Shown here one piece after another: positions 54,252 to 62,137 of a stretch of 64,000 nt of DNA. Each line of letters begins with the position of its first letter. The stretch's first letter is position 1. Source of the DNA: Anaerolineales bacterium UBA6055 (lineage in GTDB: Bacteria; Chloroflexota; Anaerolineae; Aggregatilineales; Phototrophicaceae). Below the pieces are notes generated by a model. That model did no database searches, was not told the origin of the DNA, and saw only the letters and a program-made list of their open reading frames with translations. The stretch covers positions 186,001-250,000 of the forward strand of contig DIYL01000015.1 of assembly GCA_002428985.1 (NCBI GenBank), in the 5' to 3' direction. The position numbers and the translations under genes are program-made.

Positions 54252-54395
54252 TCAATCTAGCCATTCAGGTTTATCAATACTCATATATTCTTGAATCGCT
54301 CCATATATATGTTGGACATATCGTGTGCCTCCACAGACTCTTAACTCACATGTTCCGTAAAGGAGCTTACGCCCTTTTTGCTGACTACTTTTAGG
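54252..54395 (-). other. In-frame continuation of the HTH gene beyond its TAA
   Basis: Directly after the TAA at 54396-54398 the same frame stays open for 47 more codons to TGA at 54252-54254. It reads PKSSQQKGRKLLYGTCELRV, then CGGTRYVQHIYGAIQEYM and SIDKPEWLD. The YGTCELRV and V-x-x-I-x-G-x-I pattern is what normally ends this protein family, so this is the missing C-terminus. Confidence 0.72.
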
Positions 54396-54935
54396 TTATT
54401 TTGTGTCAATTTGCTGTAAACACGAATAAGGCAACTTCAATACAGCAAGCCAATAGTCTTCAATCTCATCAATGGTCAAACCATTACCCAGATATACTGT
54501 AATTCGTATCTGCAATTCATGGTTGCGTATACCTAAACTTTCTCGTAAAAATCGAATATAACTCATCATCATGTCAGTATCAGAGTTTGTAAAGCGACAT
54601 TCATTACGATCCTTCGTTCCCTCAGCCCAATACAACATACACCCCACTAAATGTAGCGCATCGCCTTCTCGAGCTTTTTCACGCCCAGCTTGTTGATAAG
54701 CCTCACGTATTTTCCGATGCTTTAATTTGTTCGTTATACTTCCCTGATGTTGTGCACCATATAACCGTTTATTCTCCATTAATTGATGCCGTTGGTCATC
54801 TGTTAATGGTACATCTTTTAACCAACGGCTGGCTGTTGACTTGGACACACCAACAAGTTCAGCAATTTTATTGACTGATAAACCTTTGTCTTTACGCAGG
54901 CGAATAGCTTCTTCACGTTGTTCAGTTTTTGTCAT
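54396..54935 (-). CDS. HTH protein with LAGLIDADG-like half domain, cut by a stop codon
   Basis: A 179-residue reading frame. Residues 8-40 are a resolvase-type HTH (GLSVNKIAELVGVSKSTASRWLKD). Residues 92-165 have LVGCMLYWAEGTKDRNECRFTNSDTDMMMSYIRFLRESLGI and then RITVYLGNGLTIDEIEDYW, a pattern seen in small DNA-binding proteins related to LAGLIDADG-type folds. The frame ends abruptly at TAA after IDTK, but sequence after the stop continues the family in the same frame to 54252, for a total of about 227 residues. It is either a young pseudogene, a sequence error or a recoded stop. DNA target and role are unknown. Confidence 0.7.
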   Translation of the reverse strand: MTKTEQREEAIRLRKDKGLSVNKIAELVGVSKSTASRWLKDVPLTDDQRHQLMENKRLYGAQHQGSITNKLKHRKIREAYQQAGREKAREGDALHLVGCMLYWAEGTKDRNECRFTNSDTDMMMSYIRFLRESLGIRNHELQIRITVYLGNGLTIDEIEDYWLAVLKLPYSCLQQIDTK

Positions 54936-54957
54936 GATGTGTCCTCTTCATATTGTG

Positions 54958-55512
54958 TTACATCCGTGGTGGTGTAACTCCCGTCTGCCCCTGATATTTA
55001 CCCTTTTTGTCAGCATATGATTGCTCACAGGGTTCATCGGCTTCAAAAAACAAGACCTGTGCCAGGCCTTCATTTGCATAGACTTTGGCGGGTAATGGGG
55101 TGGTGTTACTAATTTCGAGTGTAACATACCCTTCCCATTCAGGTTCAAAAGGTGTGACGTTGACGATCAATCCGCAACGTGCATATGTCGATTTGCCAAG
55201 GCACACAGTCAGCACAGTACGCGGAATCCGAAAATACTCAACCGAACGTGCCAAAGCAAATGAGTTCGGCGGGATAATACATACATCACCTTTAAAATCT
55301 ACAAATGAATCACTGGCAAAGTTCTTCGGATCAACAATTGCCGAATGTACATTTGTGAAAATCTTAAAGTCATCGGCTACACGCAAGTCATAACCGTAAG
55401 AAGACACACCATAACTAATTGCGCCCTCGCGTACTTGTTGATCGACAAATGGCTCAATCATACCGTGTTCTTGCGCCATTTTTTTAATCCAATGGTCAGG
55501 TTTAAGTCCCAT
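54958..55512 (-). CDS. dcd: dCTP deaminase
   Basis: Converts dCTP to dUTP (or dUMP in bifunctional members). The 184-residue trimer-forming protein has GKSTYARCGLIVNVTPFEPEWEGYVTLEISNTTPLPAKVYANEGLAQVLFFE. The Glu in TLEISN is catalytic, and STYARCG stands for the usual SSxAR. YGVSSYGYDLRV is the N-terminal family signature. YADKKGKYQGQTGVTPPRM is the C-terminal lid that closes over the triphosphate. It follows argS on the minus strand, beyond a terminator. Confidence 0.93.
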   Translation of the reverse strand: MGLKPDHWIKKMAQEHGMIEPFVDQQVREGAISYGVSSYGYDLRVADDFKIFTNVHSAIVDPKNFASDSFVDFKGDVCIIPPNSFALARSVEYFRIPRTVLTVCLGKSTYARCGLIVNVTPFEPEWEGYVTLEISNTTPLPAKVYANEGLAQVLFFEADEPCEQSYADKKGKYQGQTGVTPPRM

Positions 55513-55556
55513 AGTTCTATCCTTATCATTTTAAATTTATGGAGTTTATTGTAAAC

Positions 55557-55583
55557 AAAAAAAGCACAGACGATAGTCCATGC
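55557..55583 (-). terminator. Terminator after argS
   Basis: On the minus strand GCATGGAC pairs with GTCTGTGC (two wobble pairs) around TATC, then seven T. It is 25 bases after the argS stop. Confidence 0.85.
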
Positions 55584-55608
55584 CTTTATCATCGTATAGA
55601 GTTTGGAT

Positions 55609-57333
55609 TTACATGCGTTCCGGTGCAGACATACCCATTAGTTTGAGCAACCGATGGAATACACTTTGCGCTGCACGATAAAACCGTAACCGCGCTTTTG
55701 CCACATCTTCTGGTACATCACTGTGCAGCACCATCACATTATCATAAATGGGGTGAAATACACTCGCCAATTCATGTGTATAGAATGCAATTTTATGTGG
55801 CTCGAAGTTCGTCACTGCTTGTTCAATCGTCGCACCGAGTTCCAGTACTTTGCGGATAAACTTAAGCTCATCTTCACCGAGCAAACTTAAATCTGCCCCT
55901 TCATCAGTTAGACCTGCTTCATCCGCTTTACGGAAAATGCCAGCACACCGCACATGAGCATTCTGAATATAATACACAGGATTGTCATTAGTCTGCTCAA
56001 CGACTTTATCAACATCGAAATCTAGTTGTGATTTTGGGCTACGTGCCAACATATGATACCGCACCGCGTCAGCACTGGTCATCTCAACAAGGTCATCCAA
56101 TGTTTCGAAGTTCCCAGCCCGCTTCGACATTTTAACGACTTCATATTCGCCGGATTCTGGATTCGTTTTCACAATTCGAACCATTTGTAGAAAAATCACG
56201 TGAACTCGACTCGGATCAATATCCATTGCCTTTAGCCCCCACTGCACCACTTGTGCCTCGGTGTAATGGTCTGTACCAAGCACATTCACAGCAAGGTCAA
56301 AATCCCGATTCAGTTTATCTTTGTGGTAGGCAATATCTGGCAATGTATATGTCGGTACACCATCTGCTTTGACCATCACACGGTCTTTATCATCGCCAAA
56401 TGTTGTACTTCTAAACCATTGTGCAGGTTCATAGCCTTTTTCAGTGAACTCAGCAATATTTTCTTCGCTTTCACCTTCCCAATAGACTGCTTCATAGACA
56501 TGTCCATTGTCGCGCATCGCATCGAGCACATTCCAGACTTCTTTATTCTCAAATAACGAGGTTTCATTGAAGAAAGCGTCATGTTTAATTTCAACTGAAT
56601 CTAGTGATTTCTTAATCCAATCAAACATTCGTGCTTCAGCAAGGTCTTTGAAATATTCCCACTCTTTATCCTTAAGTGCATCATTGTGTTCTTGAGCAAG
56701 TTCTTGTGCATACTCGATCAAATATTCACCTTGATAATATTCGTCAGGGAACTCCACATCCATTCCAATAGCTTGTTGATACCGTAGCATCAGGCTGTTA
56801 CCAAGGATAATCATCTGATTGCCTGCATTATTGAAGTAATACTCGCGTTGGACTTCATAACCTGCCGCTTCTAGTAGACGCGCCATCGAATCTCCAACAA
56901 TCGCGTTACGGGTGTGACCAATTGTAATCGGGCCACTTGGGTTTGCACTCACAAATTCAACTTGAGCAACTTTACCTTCACCAATATCCAATTGAAAGAA
57001 ATCATCACCCTCTTCAATAATCGTCTCAACCTGTTGTTTGAGATAATCATTAGAGAAATAAACATTCACAAAACCTGGAGGTGCGACTTCAATCTTATCG
57101 ACAAATTCGGAAGATGGCAGATGTTCAACAATAATATTGGCAATATCAAGTGGTTTTTTACGTGCTGGTTTAGCTAAAGCCATCGACGGATATGCGAGGT
57201 CACCCTGCCCTTCGCGCTTTGGCGGATTCACAGGGATACTAGGAATATCAAACTCAGGCAATTCACCTGCTGACTGCGCCGATTGAATTGCCTGTGTGAT
57301 AAGTTGTTCAAGTTCTTTGTTTAACTGTTTCAA
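55609..57333 (-). CDS. argS: Arginyl-tRNA synthetase
   Basis: A class I synthetase. The N-terminal Add1 domain contains VAPPGFVNVYFSNDYL. The HIGH motif is here TIGH in SGPITIGHTRNAIVGDS, with Thr in place of the first His. YEVVKMSKRAGNFETLDDLV holds the KMSKS-type loop. The C-terminal DALR domain has the anticodon-binding helices. The preferred start is TTG at 57333, with AAAGG about 9 bases upstream. An ATG at 57396 would add 21 residues (MIYLLEFYIHVDP) not expected in the family and has no good Shine-Dalgarno. The size is then 574 residues. Confidence 0.92.
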   Translation of the reverse strand: MKQLNKELEQLITQAIQSAQSAGELPEFDIPSIPVNPPKREGQGDLAYPSMALAKPARKKPLDIANIIVEHLPSSEFVDKIEVAPPGFVNVYFSNDYLKQQVETIIEEGDDFFQLDIGEGKVAQVEFVSANPSGPITIGHTRNAIVGDSMARLLEAAGYEVQREYYFNNAGNQMIILGNSLMLRYQQAIGMDVEFPDEYYQGEYLIEYAQELAQEHNDALKDKEWEYFKDLAEARMFDWIKKSLDSVEIKHDAFFNETSLFENKEVWNVLDAMRDNGHVYEAVYWEGESEENIAEFTEKGYEPAQWFRSTTFGDDKDRVMVKADGVPTYTLPDIAYHKDKLNRDFDLAVNVLGTDHYTEAQVVQWGLKAMDIDPSRVHVIFLQMVRIVKTNPESGEYEVVKMSKRAGNFETLDDLVEMTSADAVRYHMLARSPKSQLDFDVDKVVEQTNDNPVYYIQNAHVRCAGIFRKADEAGLTDEGADLSLLGEDELKFIRKVLELGATIEQAVTNFEPHKIAFYTHELASVFHPIYDNVMVLHSDVPEDVAKARLRFYRAAQSVFHRLLKLMGMSAPERM

Positions 57334-57431
57334 GTTATGACTACCTTTGGTTCTAGACGGGTCAACATGGATATAAAATTCTAGCAAATAAATCACTGAT
57401 ATTTAATGGCGGGTTCTATACAACTTCAAAC

Positions 57432-58160
57432 TTATTTCAGAATGTCGTCAATCATCCGAACACCCAAAAATTCAGATTCACCGGACTTGACCGCCCACAC
57501 CTTTGTATAGTCGGCTTGCCAGACTTCAAATTCAATAGCTTGCATGCCATACGAAAGCAATTTCTGTCGCATTGTTTCTTCATTCCATGTGCGATTTGGC
57601 ATCCAACGTGTATCAATGCGAATCGTAGTTAACAGAATTCCACTGGGGCGCAATACACGTATCATCTCTCCGAGAACGGATTCAGGGTCAGGCATGAATT
57701 CGAGAGCTTCCAAACACGTGACAACATCAAACGACGCATCATTAAATGGTAGCTCTTGACCATTTTCGACTCTCAGCGTGATAAAATCTTCAAAATGTTG
57801 ATCAGTAATTTTTTCACGGGCAATATCCAACATTTTTTTGCTTAAATCTACACCCACAATATGTCCGAAAAAATCAGGATTCCGCGTCATAATAAGCGGA
57901 ACACGTCCGGTACCAGTTGCCACATCTAAAATTATCGGATTATCATGCGGTTGAATCCGATACATAATCGGTTGTGAGACAAGCACAAAGTCAGCATAAT
58001 CATCAAACTCTTTAATACCATCATAACGACTTGCATAGACATCATATAGCCAGATCACCATACCTCTACCGAGGTATACCCCCTCAGTTTCAAAGATTAG
58101 CCACCAAACGAGAAAAGCCACTACAGCTAGCAACAAACCAATACCCAGCAAAACTATCAT
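57432..58160 (-). CDS. Membrane-anchored class I SAM-dependent methyltransferase
   Basis: A 242-residue protein with an N-terminal membrane helix (MIVLLGIGLLLAVVAFLVWWLIF) and then a class I methyltransferase domain. PIILDVATGTGRVPLIM is motif I, IVGVDLSKKMLDIA motif II, and FDVVTCLEALEFMPDPESVLGEMIRVLRPSGILL motifs III-V, as in the UbiE-like group. It overlaps the epimerase gene by 4 bases, so the two act together. A lipid or quinone substrate fits membrane anchoring but is not shown. Confidence 0.85.
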   Translation of the reverse strand: MIVLLGIGLLLAVVAFLVWWLIFETEGVYLGRGMVIWLYDVYASRYDGIKEFDDYADFVLVSQPIMYRIQPHDNPIILDVATGTGRVPLIMTRNPDFFGHIVGVDLSKKMLDIAREKITDQHFEDFITLRVENGQELPFNDASFDVVTCLEALEFMPDPESVLGEMIRVLRPSGILLTTIRIDTRWMPNRTWNEETMRQKLLSYGMQAIEFEVWQADYTKVWAVKSGESEFLGVRMIDDILK

Positions 58161-59152
58161 TTAAGCAAACCCTTCTCACGTAAATAGGGTATACATGATT
58201 CAATACCTTCATCTAATGGTACGCTTGATTGCCAATCGAGCAATCTATTTGCCTTCTCCATTGAGTAACAGGATTTTGATGTTATAAACTCAACCATCGC
58301 AGGAATTGATCGAGGTTCATTTGTTAGTGTGCCAATCACTGCTTCGGCTATTGGCGCAGCGAACTTAAATAGTCCAACTGGTAGGCTCAACCAGTTTTGA
58401 TGTCCGACTAAAGCCGAATATTTACCAAGGAATTCACGCCATGTCGGCGGAGATGCTGGCGCGCAATTAAACGCCTCTTTATCAGCATTCGAGTGAGTTG
58501 CAACTGTAATACACAAATCAACCACATCATCAACGTGAATTGGATGTGTGTTCCCACTTCCATCCCCGATAAATGGTGTCGGATTCCATTTAGCCAACCG
58601 AAACATTGTCTTTGTCCATGGATTACTCCTTTCCCCATATATCAAGGCTGGTCGTACAATACTATAAGATAAGCCCTTTGCATCCGCTAATGTTCTCAGC
58701 ATAACCTCAGCACTAGCCTTAGTCACATTGTATGGATTTTTGGTTGAGATAATCGTGTGATCTTCGGTCACTGTACCCACCACAGGAAATCCATAATACG
58801 CAATTGAGCTCACATGAACAATACGCTTAACGTTATTCTCTATTGCTCCATAAACAACATTAGCCGTTCCGTCGACGTTAATCGCCTTCTGGTATTCAAT
58901 TGTGCCACCTAATGCTGCCGCAACATGAAAGACATACTCAACGTCTGCCATGACCTCTTTCATGCGGACACTGTCGGTAATATCACCCATCACGACATCT
59001 ACATTAGGCAAGTCTTTGATGTAACGGTCGCGATCCGGTTGTCTTGCCAGCGCAATTACAGTCGCACCGTCATTGGATAGTCTTTTTACCAAGTGTCCAC
59101 CAAGAAAACCTGTTGCACCTGTCACAAGTATCTTTGAATTGTTTAGCGTCAT
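58157..59152 (-). CDS. NAD-dependent epimerase/dehydratase (extended SDR)
   Basis: A 331-residue extended short-chain dehydrogenase. KILVTGATGFLGGHLVKRL is the NAD(P)-binding TGxxGxxG. VHVSSIAYYG and NPYNVTKASAEVML hold the Ser and the YxxxK pair. IVRPALIYGE follows. It resembles 3-beta-hydroxysteroid dehydrogenase-like or dihydroflavonol reductase-like members. It is coupled to the methyltransferase gene. The substrate is unknown, perhaps a lipid-linked one given its partner. Confidence 0.87.
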   Translation of the reverse strand: MTLNNSKILVTGATGFLGGHLVKRLSNDGATVIALARQPDRDRYIKDLPNVDVVMGDITDSVRMKEVMADVEYVFHVAAALGGTIEYQKAINVDGTANVVYGAIENNVKRIVHVSSIAYYGFPVVGTVTEDHTIISTKNPYNVTKASAEVMLRTLADAKGLSYSIVRPALIYGERSNPWTKTMFRLAKWNPTPFIGDGSGNTHPIHVDDVVDLCITVATHSNADKEAFNCAPASPPTWREFLGKYSALVGHQNWLSLPVGLFKFAAPIAEAVIGTLTNEPRSIPAMVEFITSKSCYSMEKANRLLDWQSSVPLDEGIESCIPYLREKGLLK

Positions 59153-59189
59153 GTATTCATCTCAATAATTATTGCGTAGAATCAACCGG

Positions 59190-59216
59190 ATTATAACAAA
59201 TACTGACACATCGCAA
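59190..59216 (-). promoter_or_regulatory. Candidate promoter of the epimerase-methyltransferase pair
   Basis: On the minus strand, TATAAT (59190-59195) is preceded by TTGCGA (59211-59216) with a short 15-base spacer, 38 bases before the epimerase start. Confidence 0.35.
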
Positions 59217-59225
59217 CGCTTGTTA

Positions 59226-61022
59226 TTAGGTTGACATCAAGTCTGTTTCACGGAATTGCATTTCATAGAGTTTGGCATATAGTCCGTGTTCTGCCATTAA
59301 TTCTTCGTGCGTTCCCAATTCGACAATCTGTCCTTTATCCAACACAGCAATCCGATGTGCCACACGAATTGTACTCAGGCGATGTGCAATAATAAGGGTT
59401 GTGCGGTCTGTCATCAAGTTGCTGAGGGCTTCTTGCACAAGGTGTTCACTCTCATTGTCAAGACTAGATGTGGCTTCATCGAGTAACAAAATTGACGGAT
59501 TCTTTAGAATCGCACGTGCAATTGCAACCCGTTGCCGTTGTCCACCACTTAGTTTTACACCACGTTCGCCGACAACTGTATCGTATTCGTTTGGTAGTTC
59601 ACTGATAAACGAGTGAGCATTCGCCGATTCGGCTGCCGATATAATCTCGTCTTCCGTCGCGTCTAACTTACCATACAGAATATTTTCACGAATTGTGCCC
59701 CCAAATAATAAGGTTTCTTGCGGGACAATCCCAATATGTTGGCGCAAACTACCTTGGGTAACATCACGCACATTATAATCATCAACGGTGATAATACCTG
59801 ATGTTGGGTCGTAGAATCGTGGAATCAAATTGAACATGGTACTTTTACCCGCACCACTTGGGCCGACTAACGCCACAATTTCGCCTTCTTTGATGTGCAA
59901 ATTGATGTTCTCTAGTACATGATGGTCATCTTCATAGGCAAATGACACATCATTGAGAGCAATCGCTCCTTTGACTGTGGATAATGTTGTCGCATTTGGC
60001 GCATCGTCAATTTCGGGATGCATATCTAAAATTTGGAATACGCGCTTCGTCGCACCAATCGCTTCTTGAAATTGTGAGTACAGATTGATTAAACCCGCAA
60101 AACTACCAGCAACCGTCAGACCATAAATAAGAAATGCAATCAATTCACCCGCTGATAAACGCCCATCCAGTACTTCACGACCACCAAACCACAAAATAAG
60201 TGACAAGCCACCGAAGGCAAAAAACGCAATAATCGGACCGAAGACTGACCGTACTGTGAGTAATTTTACAGCTGCCTTAAATGCAATGTTGACAGCATCG
60301 TTGTAACGTCCGACCTCATAACTCTCACGGACAAAACTTTTCACCTCACGGATGTTCTGGAATACCTCTTCTGCGACCACAGTTGCGCTAGCGATTTCAT
60401 CCTGTACTTCCGTACTGATCTTGCGTATGTATCGACCAAATACAAAACCGACCACAACAATAACAGGCATTAGCACAATAATGAACATCGTCAGTCGCCA
60501 GTTAAGCACAAACATAATCAGCACTGATCCAATTAATGTGAGTGACTGTTGCAACAACGTGCTCACATTTCCGGTCAAAACTGTCCGCATTACAGTGACA
60601 TCACTTGAAATACGACTAATCAATTCACCGACACGTCGCTCCGTGAAGAACTTTACCGATAGAGATTGTAGATGTTCATACAGTTCTTTTCGGATATCAA
60701 CGACAATCTTTTCACCAACAAAATTCAGATTGTAGTTCTGTACAAACGTTGCCACAGATCGGAATACAAAAACCAATAACAATAAAAGTGTGATGGTATC
60801 TAGTAGTTGTAAGTCCGCATCCGTAAATACTGAGTCAACCACACTTTGGATCACAGCAGGAAATACAAGACTAAGCCCTGCACTGAAGATCAAACCAATG
60901 ATTGCCAAAAATAAGCGAAATTTATAAGGGGATAAATAAGCAACCATCCGTCGCCATTGAACAGGTATATCAGGGACTTCTCGTTTTTCTTTTTCTTGTG
61001 GAGCAGGTCGTCTGCGTAACAT
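59226..61022 (-). CDS. ABC transporter, fused permease and ATPase (exporter type)
   Basis: About 598 residues. Six membrane segments lie in the first 320 residues. The nucleotide-binding domain has ALVGPSGAGKSTMFNLIPRFYDP (Walker A), GIVPQETLLFGGTIRENI (Q loop), KLSGGQRQRVAIARAIL (signature), PSILLLDEATSSLDNESE (Walker B) and IIAHRLSTI (H loop). It is MsbA/MDR-like; the substrate is likely lipidic or a drug, but this is not determined. The start at 61022 (MLRRRPAPQEK) is preferred over an upstream ATG at 61064, since it has GAGAA just upstream and matches the usual N-terminus. Confidence 0.9.
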   Translation of the reverse strand: MLRRRPAPQEKEKREVPDIPVQWRRMVAYLSPYKFRLFLAIIGLIFSAGLSLVFPAVIQSVVDSVFTDADLQLLDTITLLLLLVFVFRSVATFVQNYNLNFVGEKIVVDIRKELYEHLQSLSVKFFTERRVGELISRISSDVTVMRTVLTGNVSTLLQQSLTLIGSVLIMFVLNWRLTMFIIVLMPVIVVVGFVFGRYIRKISTEVQDEIASATVVAEEVFQNIREVKSFVRESYEVGRYNDAVNIAFKAAVKLLTVRSVFGPIIAFFAFGGLSLILWFGGREVLDGRLSAGELIAFLIYGLTVAGSFAGLINLYSQFQEAIGATKRVFQILDMHPEIDDAPNATTLSTVKGAIALNDVSFAYEDDHHVLENINLHIKEGEIVALVGPSGAGKSTMFNLIPRFYDPTSGIITVDDYNVRDVTQGSLRQHIGIVPQETLLFGGTIRENILYGKLDATEDEIISAAESANAHSFISELPNEYDTVVGERGVKLSGGQRQRVAIARAILKNPSILLLDEATSSLDNESEHLVQEALSNLMTDRTTLIIAHRLSTIRVAHRIAVLDKGQIVELGTHEELMAEHGLYAKLYEMQFRETDLMST

Positions 61023-61146
61023 ATGCGTTCTCAATCTAGTAACTGAAACAAAACTACAAAGCAAGCTAACTTATCAGCCTGAGCATTATAAGATGACATG
61101 CGGATATATGCTATTACGACCAAAAGAAATGATGTGTTGCATTATA

Positions 61147-61174
61147 GAAAATCGAGAGCCAATATATGGCCCCC
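61147..61174 (-). terminator. Terminator after the peptide-type permease gene
   Basis: On the minus strand, GGGGGCCA pairs with TGGCTCTC (two wobble pairs) around a short AT-rich loop, followed by GATTTTC. It begins 12 bases after the permease stop and separates the two ABC systems. Confidence 0.7.
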
Positions 61175-61186
61175 GGGCAGAATGAA

Positions 61187-62137
61187 TTAAGACAAGCGAA
61201 TTCGTGGATTGAGCAATGCATATAGTAAGTCGGCAATTAGATTTGAGAAAGCGAACGTAAACACGACAATCATTGAGACAGCCTGTAATACGGGGAGGTT
61301 TTTCTGCTTGACAGAATCAACCAGTAACGATCCTAAGCCCTTATAGTTAAATACCTGCTCAATCACAACGAGACCACCAATTAACCAGCCAATACTGATC
61401 GCAATGACTGTAATTGTTGGAAGTAAAGCATTACGCAAAACATGACGAATCATAATTTGACGTGGGGACAACCCTTTGAGTTTAGCAGTACGAACATAAT
61501 CTTTCTTGAGCTCATCGATCACACCTGCTCGTGTCATTCGTGTGACATAACCAATTAGTACAAAACTCGCGGTTATAGCAGGCAAAACAAGAATATTTAA
61601 CCAATCCCCTAGCGTTTGTATTTCAGCAAAGGGCGGTGTTGTCGCAGAAAACCAGCCAAAACCAAGTGCAAATATGTTGATCAAAATCACACCGGTAACA
61701 AATTCTGGCAAGCCAACAACCGATAGTGAGACAATTGATACAACGCTATCGACCCACGTATTTTCACGTACAGCGGCAATGATACCCAGAATAACAGAAA
61801 TCGGAATTGCAATCAGTAATGTAAAACCAGATAAAATCAGTGAATTACCGAGTCGATCTATCACTAGACCATATACCTGAGGATTCCCTGCCGAAAAAGA
61901 TGTGCCCCAATTGCCTGTTACAAATCCGCCAAGCCAATTTACATATTGAATAAGAGATGGCTGATCTAAACCAAAGCGCTGATTGAATTGCGCAATTGCC
62001 TCTGGCGATGCTTCTCGCCCCAGAATTAAACGGGCGACATCACCGGGCAGTAATTGCGTGAGCGCAAAGATAATCAGTGATGTTACAATCAATGTGCCGA
62101 CAAGAAGAATTAATCGTCGCAAAATATAACGTCCCAT
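61187..62137 (-). CDS. Peptide/nickel-type ABC permease (DppB-like)
   Basis: A 316-residue inner-membrane permease with six membrane segments. The N-terminus MGRYILRRLILLVGTLIVTSLIIFALTQLLPGD is diagnostic of DppB/OppB, as is VARLILGREASPEAIAQFNQRFGLDQP after it. The EAA loop is LKGLSPRQIMIRHVLRNALLPTITVI. It overlaps the ATPase gene by 1 base. The second permease (DppC) and binding protein are expected beyond the right edge or elsewhere. Confidence 0.92.
   Translation of the reverse strand: MGRYILRRLILLVGTLIVTSLIIFALTQLLPGDVARLILGREASPEAIAQFNQRFGLDQPSLIQYVNWLGGFVTGNWGTSFSAGNPQVYGLVIDRLGNSLILSGFTLLIAIPISVILGIIAAVRENTWVDSVVSIVSLSVVGLPEFVTGVILINIFALGFGWFSATTPPFAEIQTLGDWLNILVLPAITASFVLIGYVTRMTRAGVIDELKKDYVRTAKLKGLSPRQIMIRHVLRNALLPTITVIAISIGWLIGGLVVIEQVFNYKGLGSLLVDSVKQKNLPVLQAVSMIVVFTFAFSNLIADLLYALLNPRIRLS

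Noticed and set aside
54040..54264. A 74-codon minus-strand frame across tRNA-Val
   Set aside because: It covers the tRNA and part of the end of the lipoprotein gene on the other strand; no ribosome-binding site or domain.
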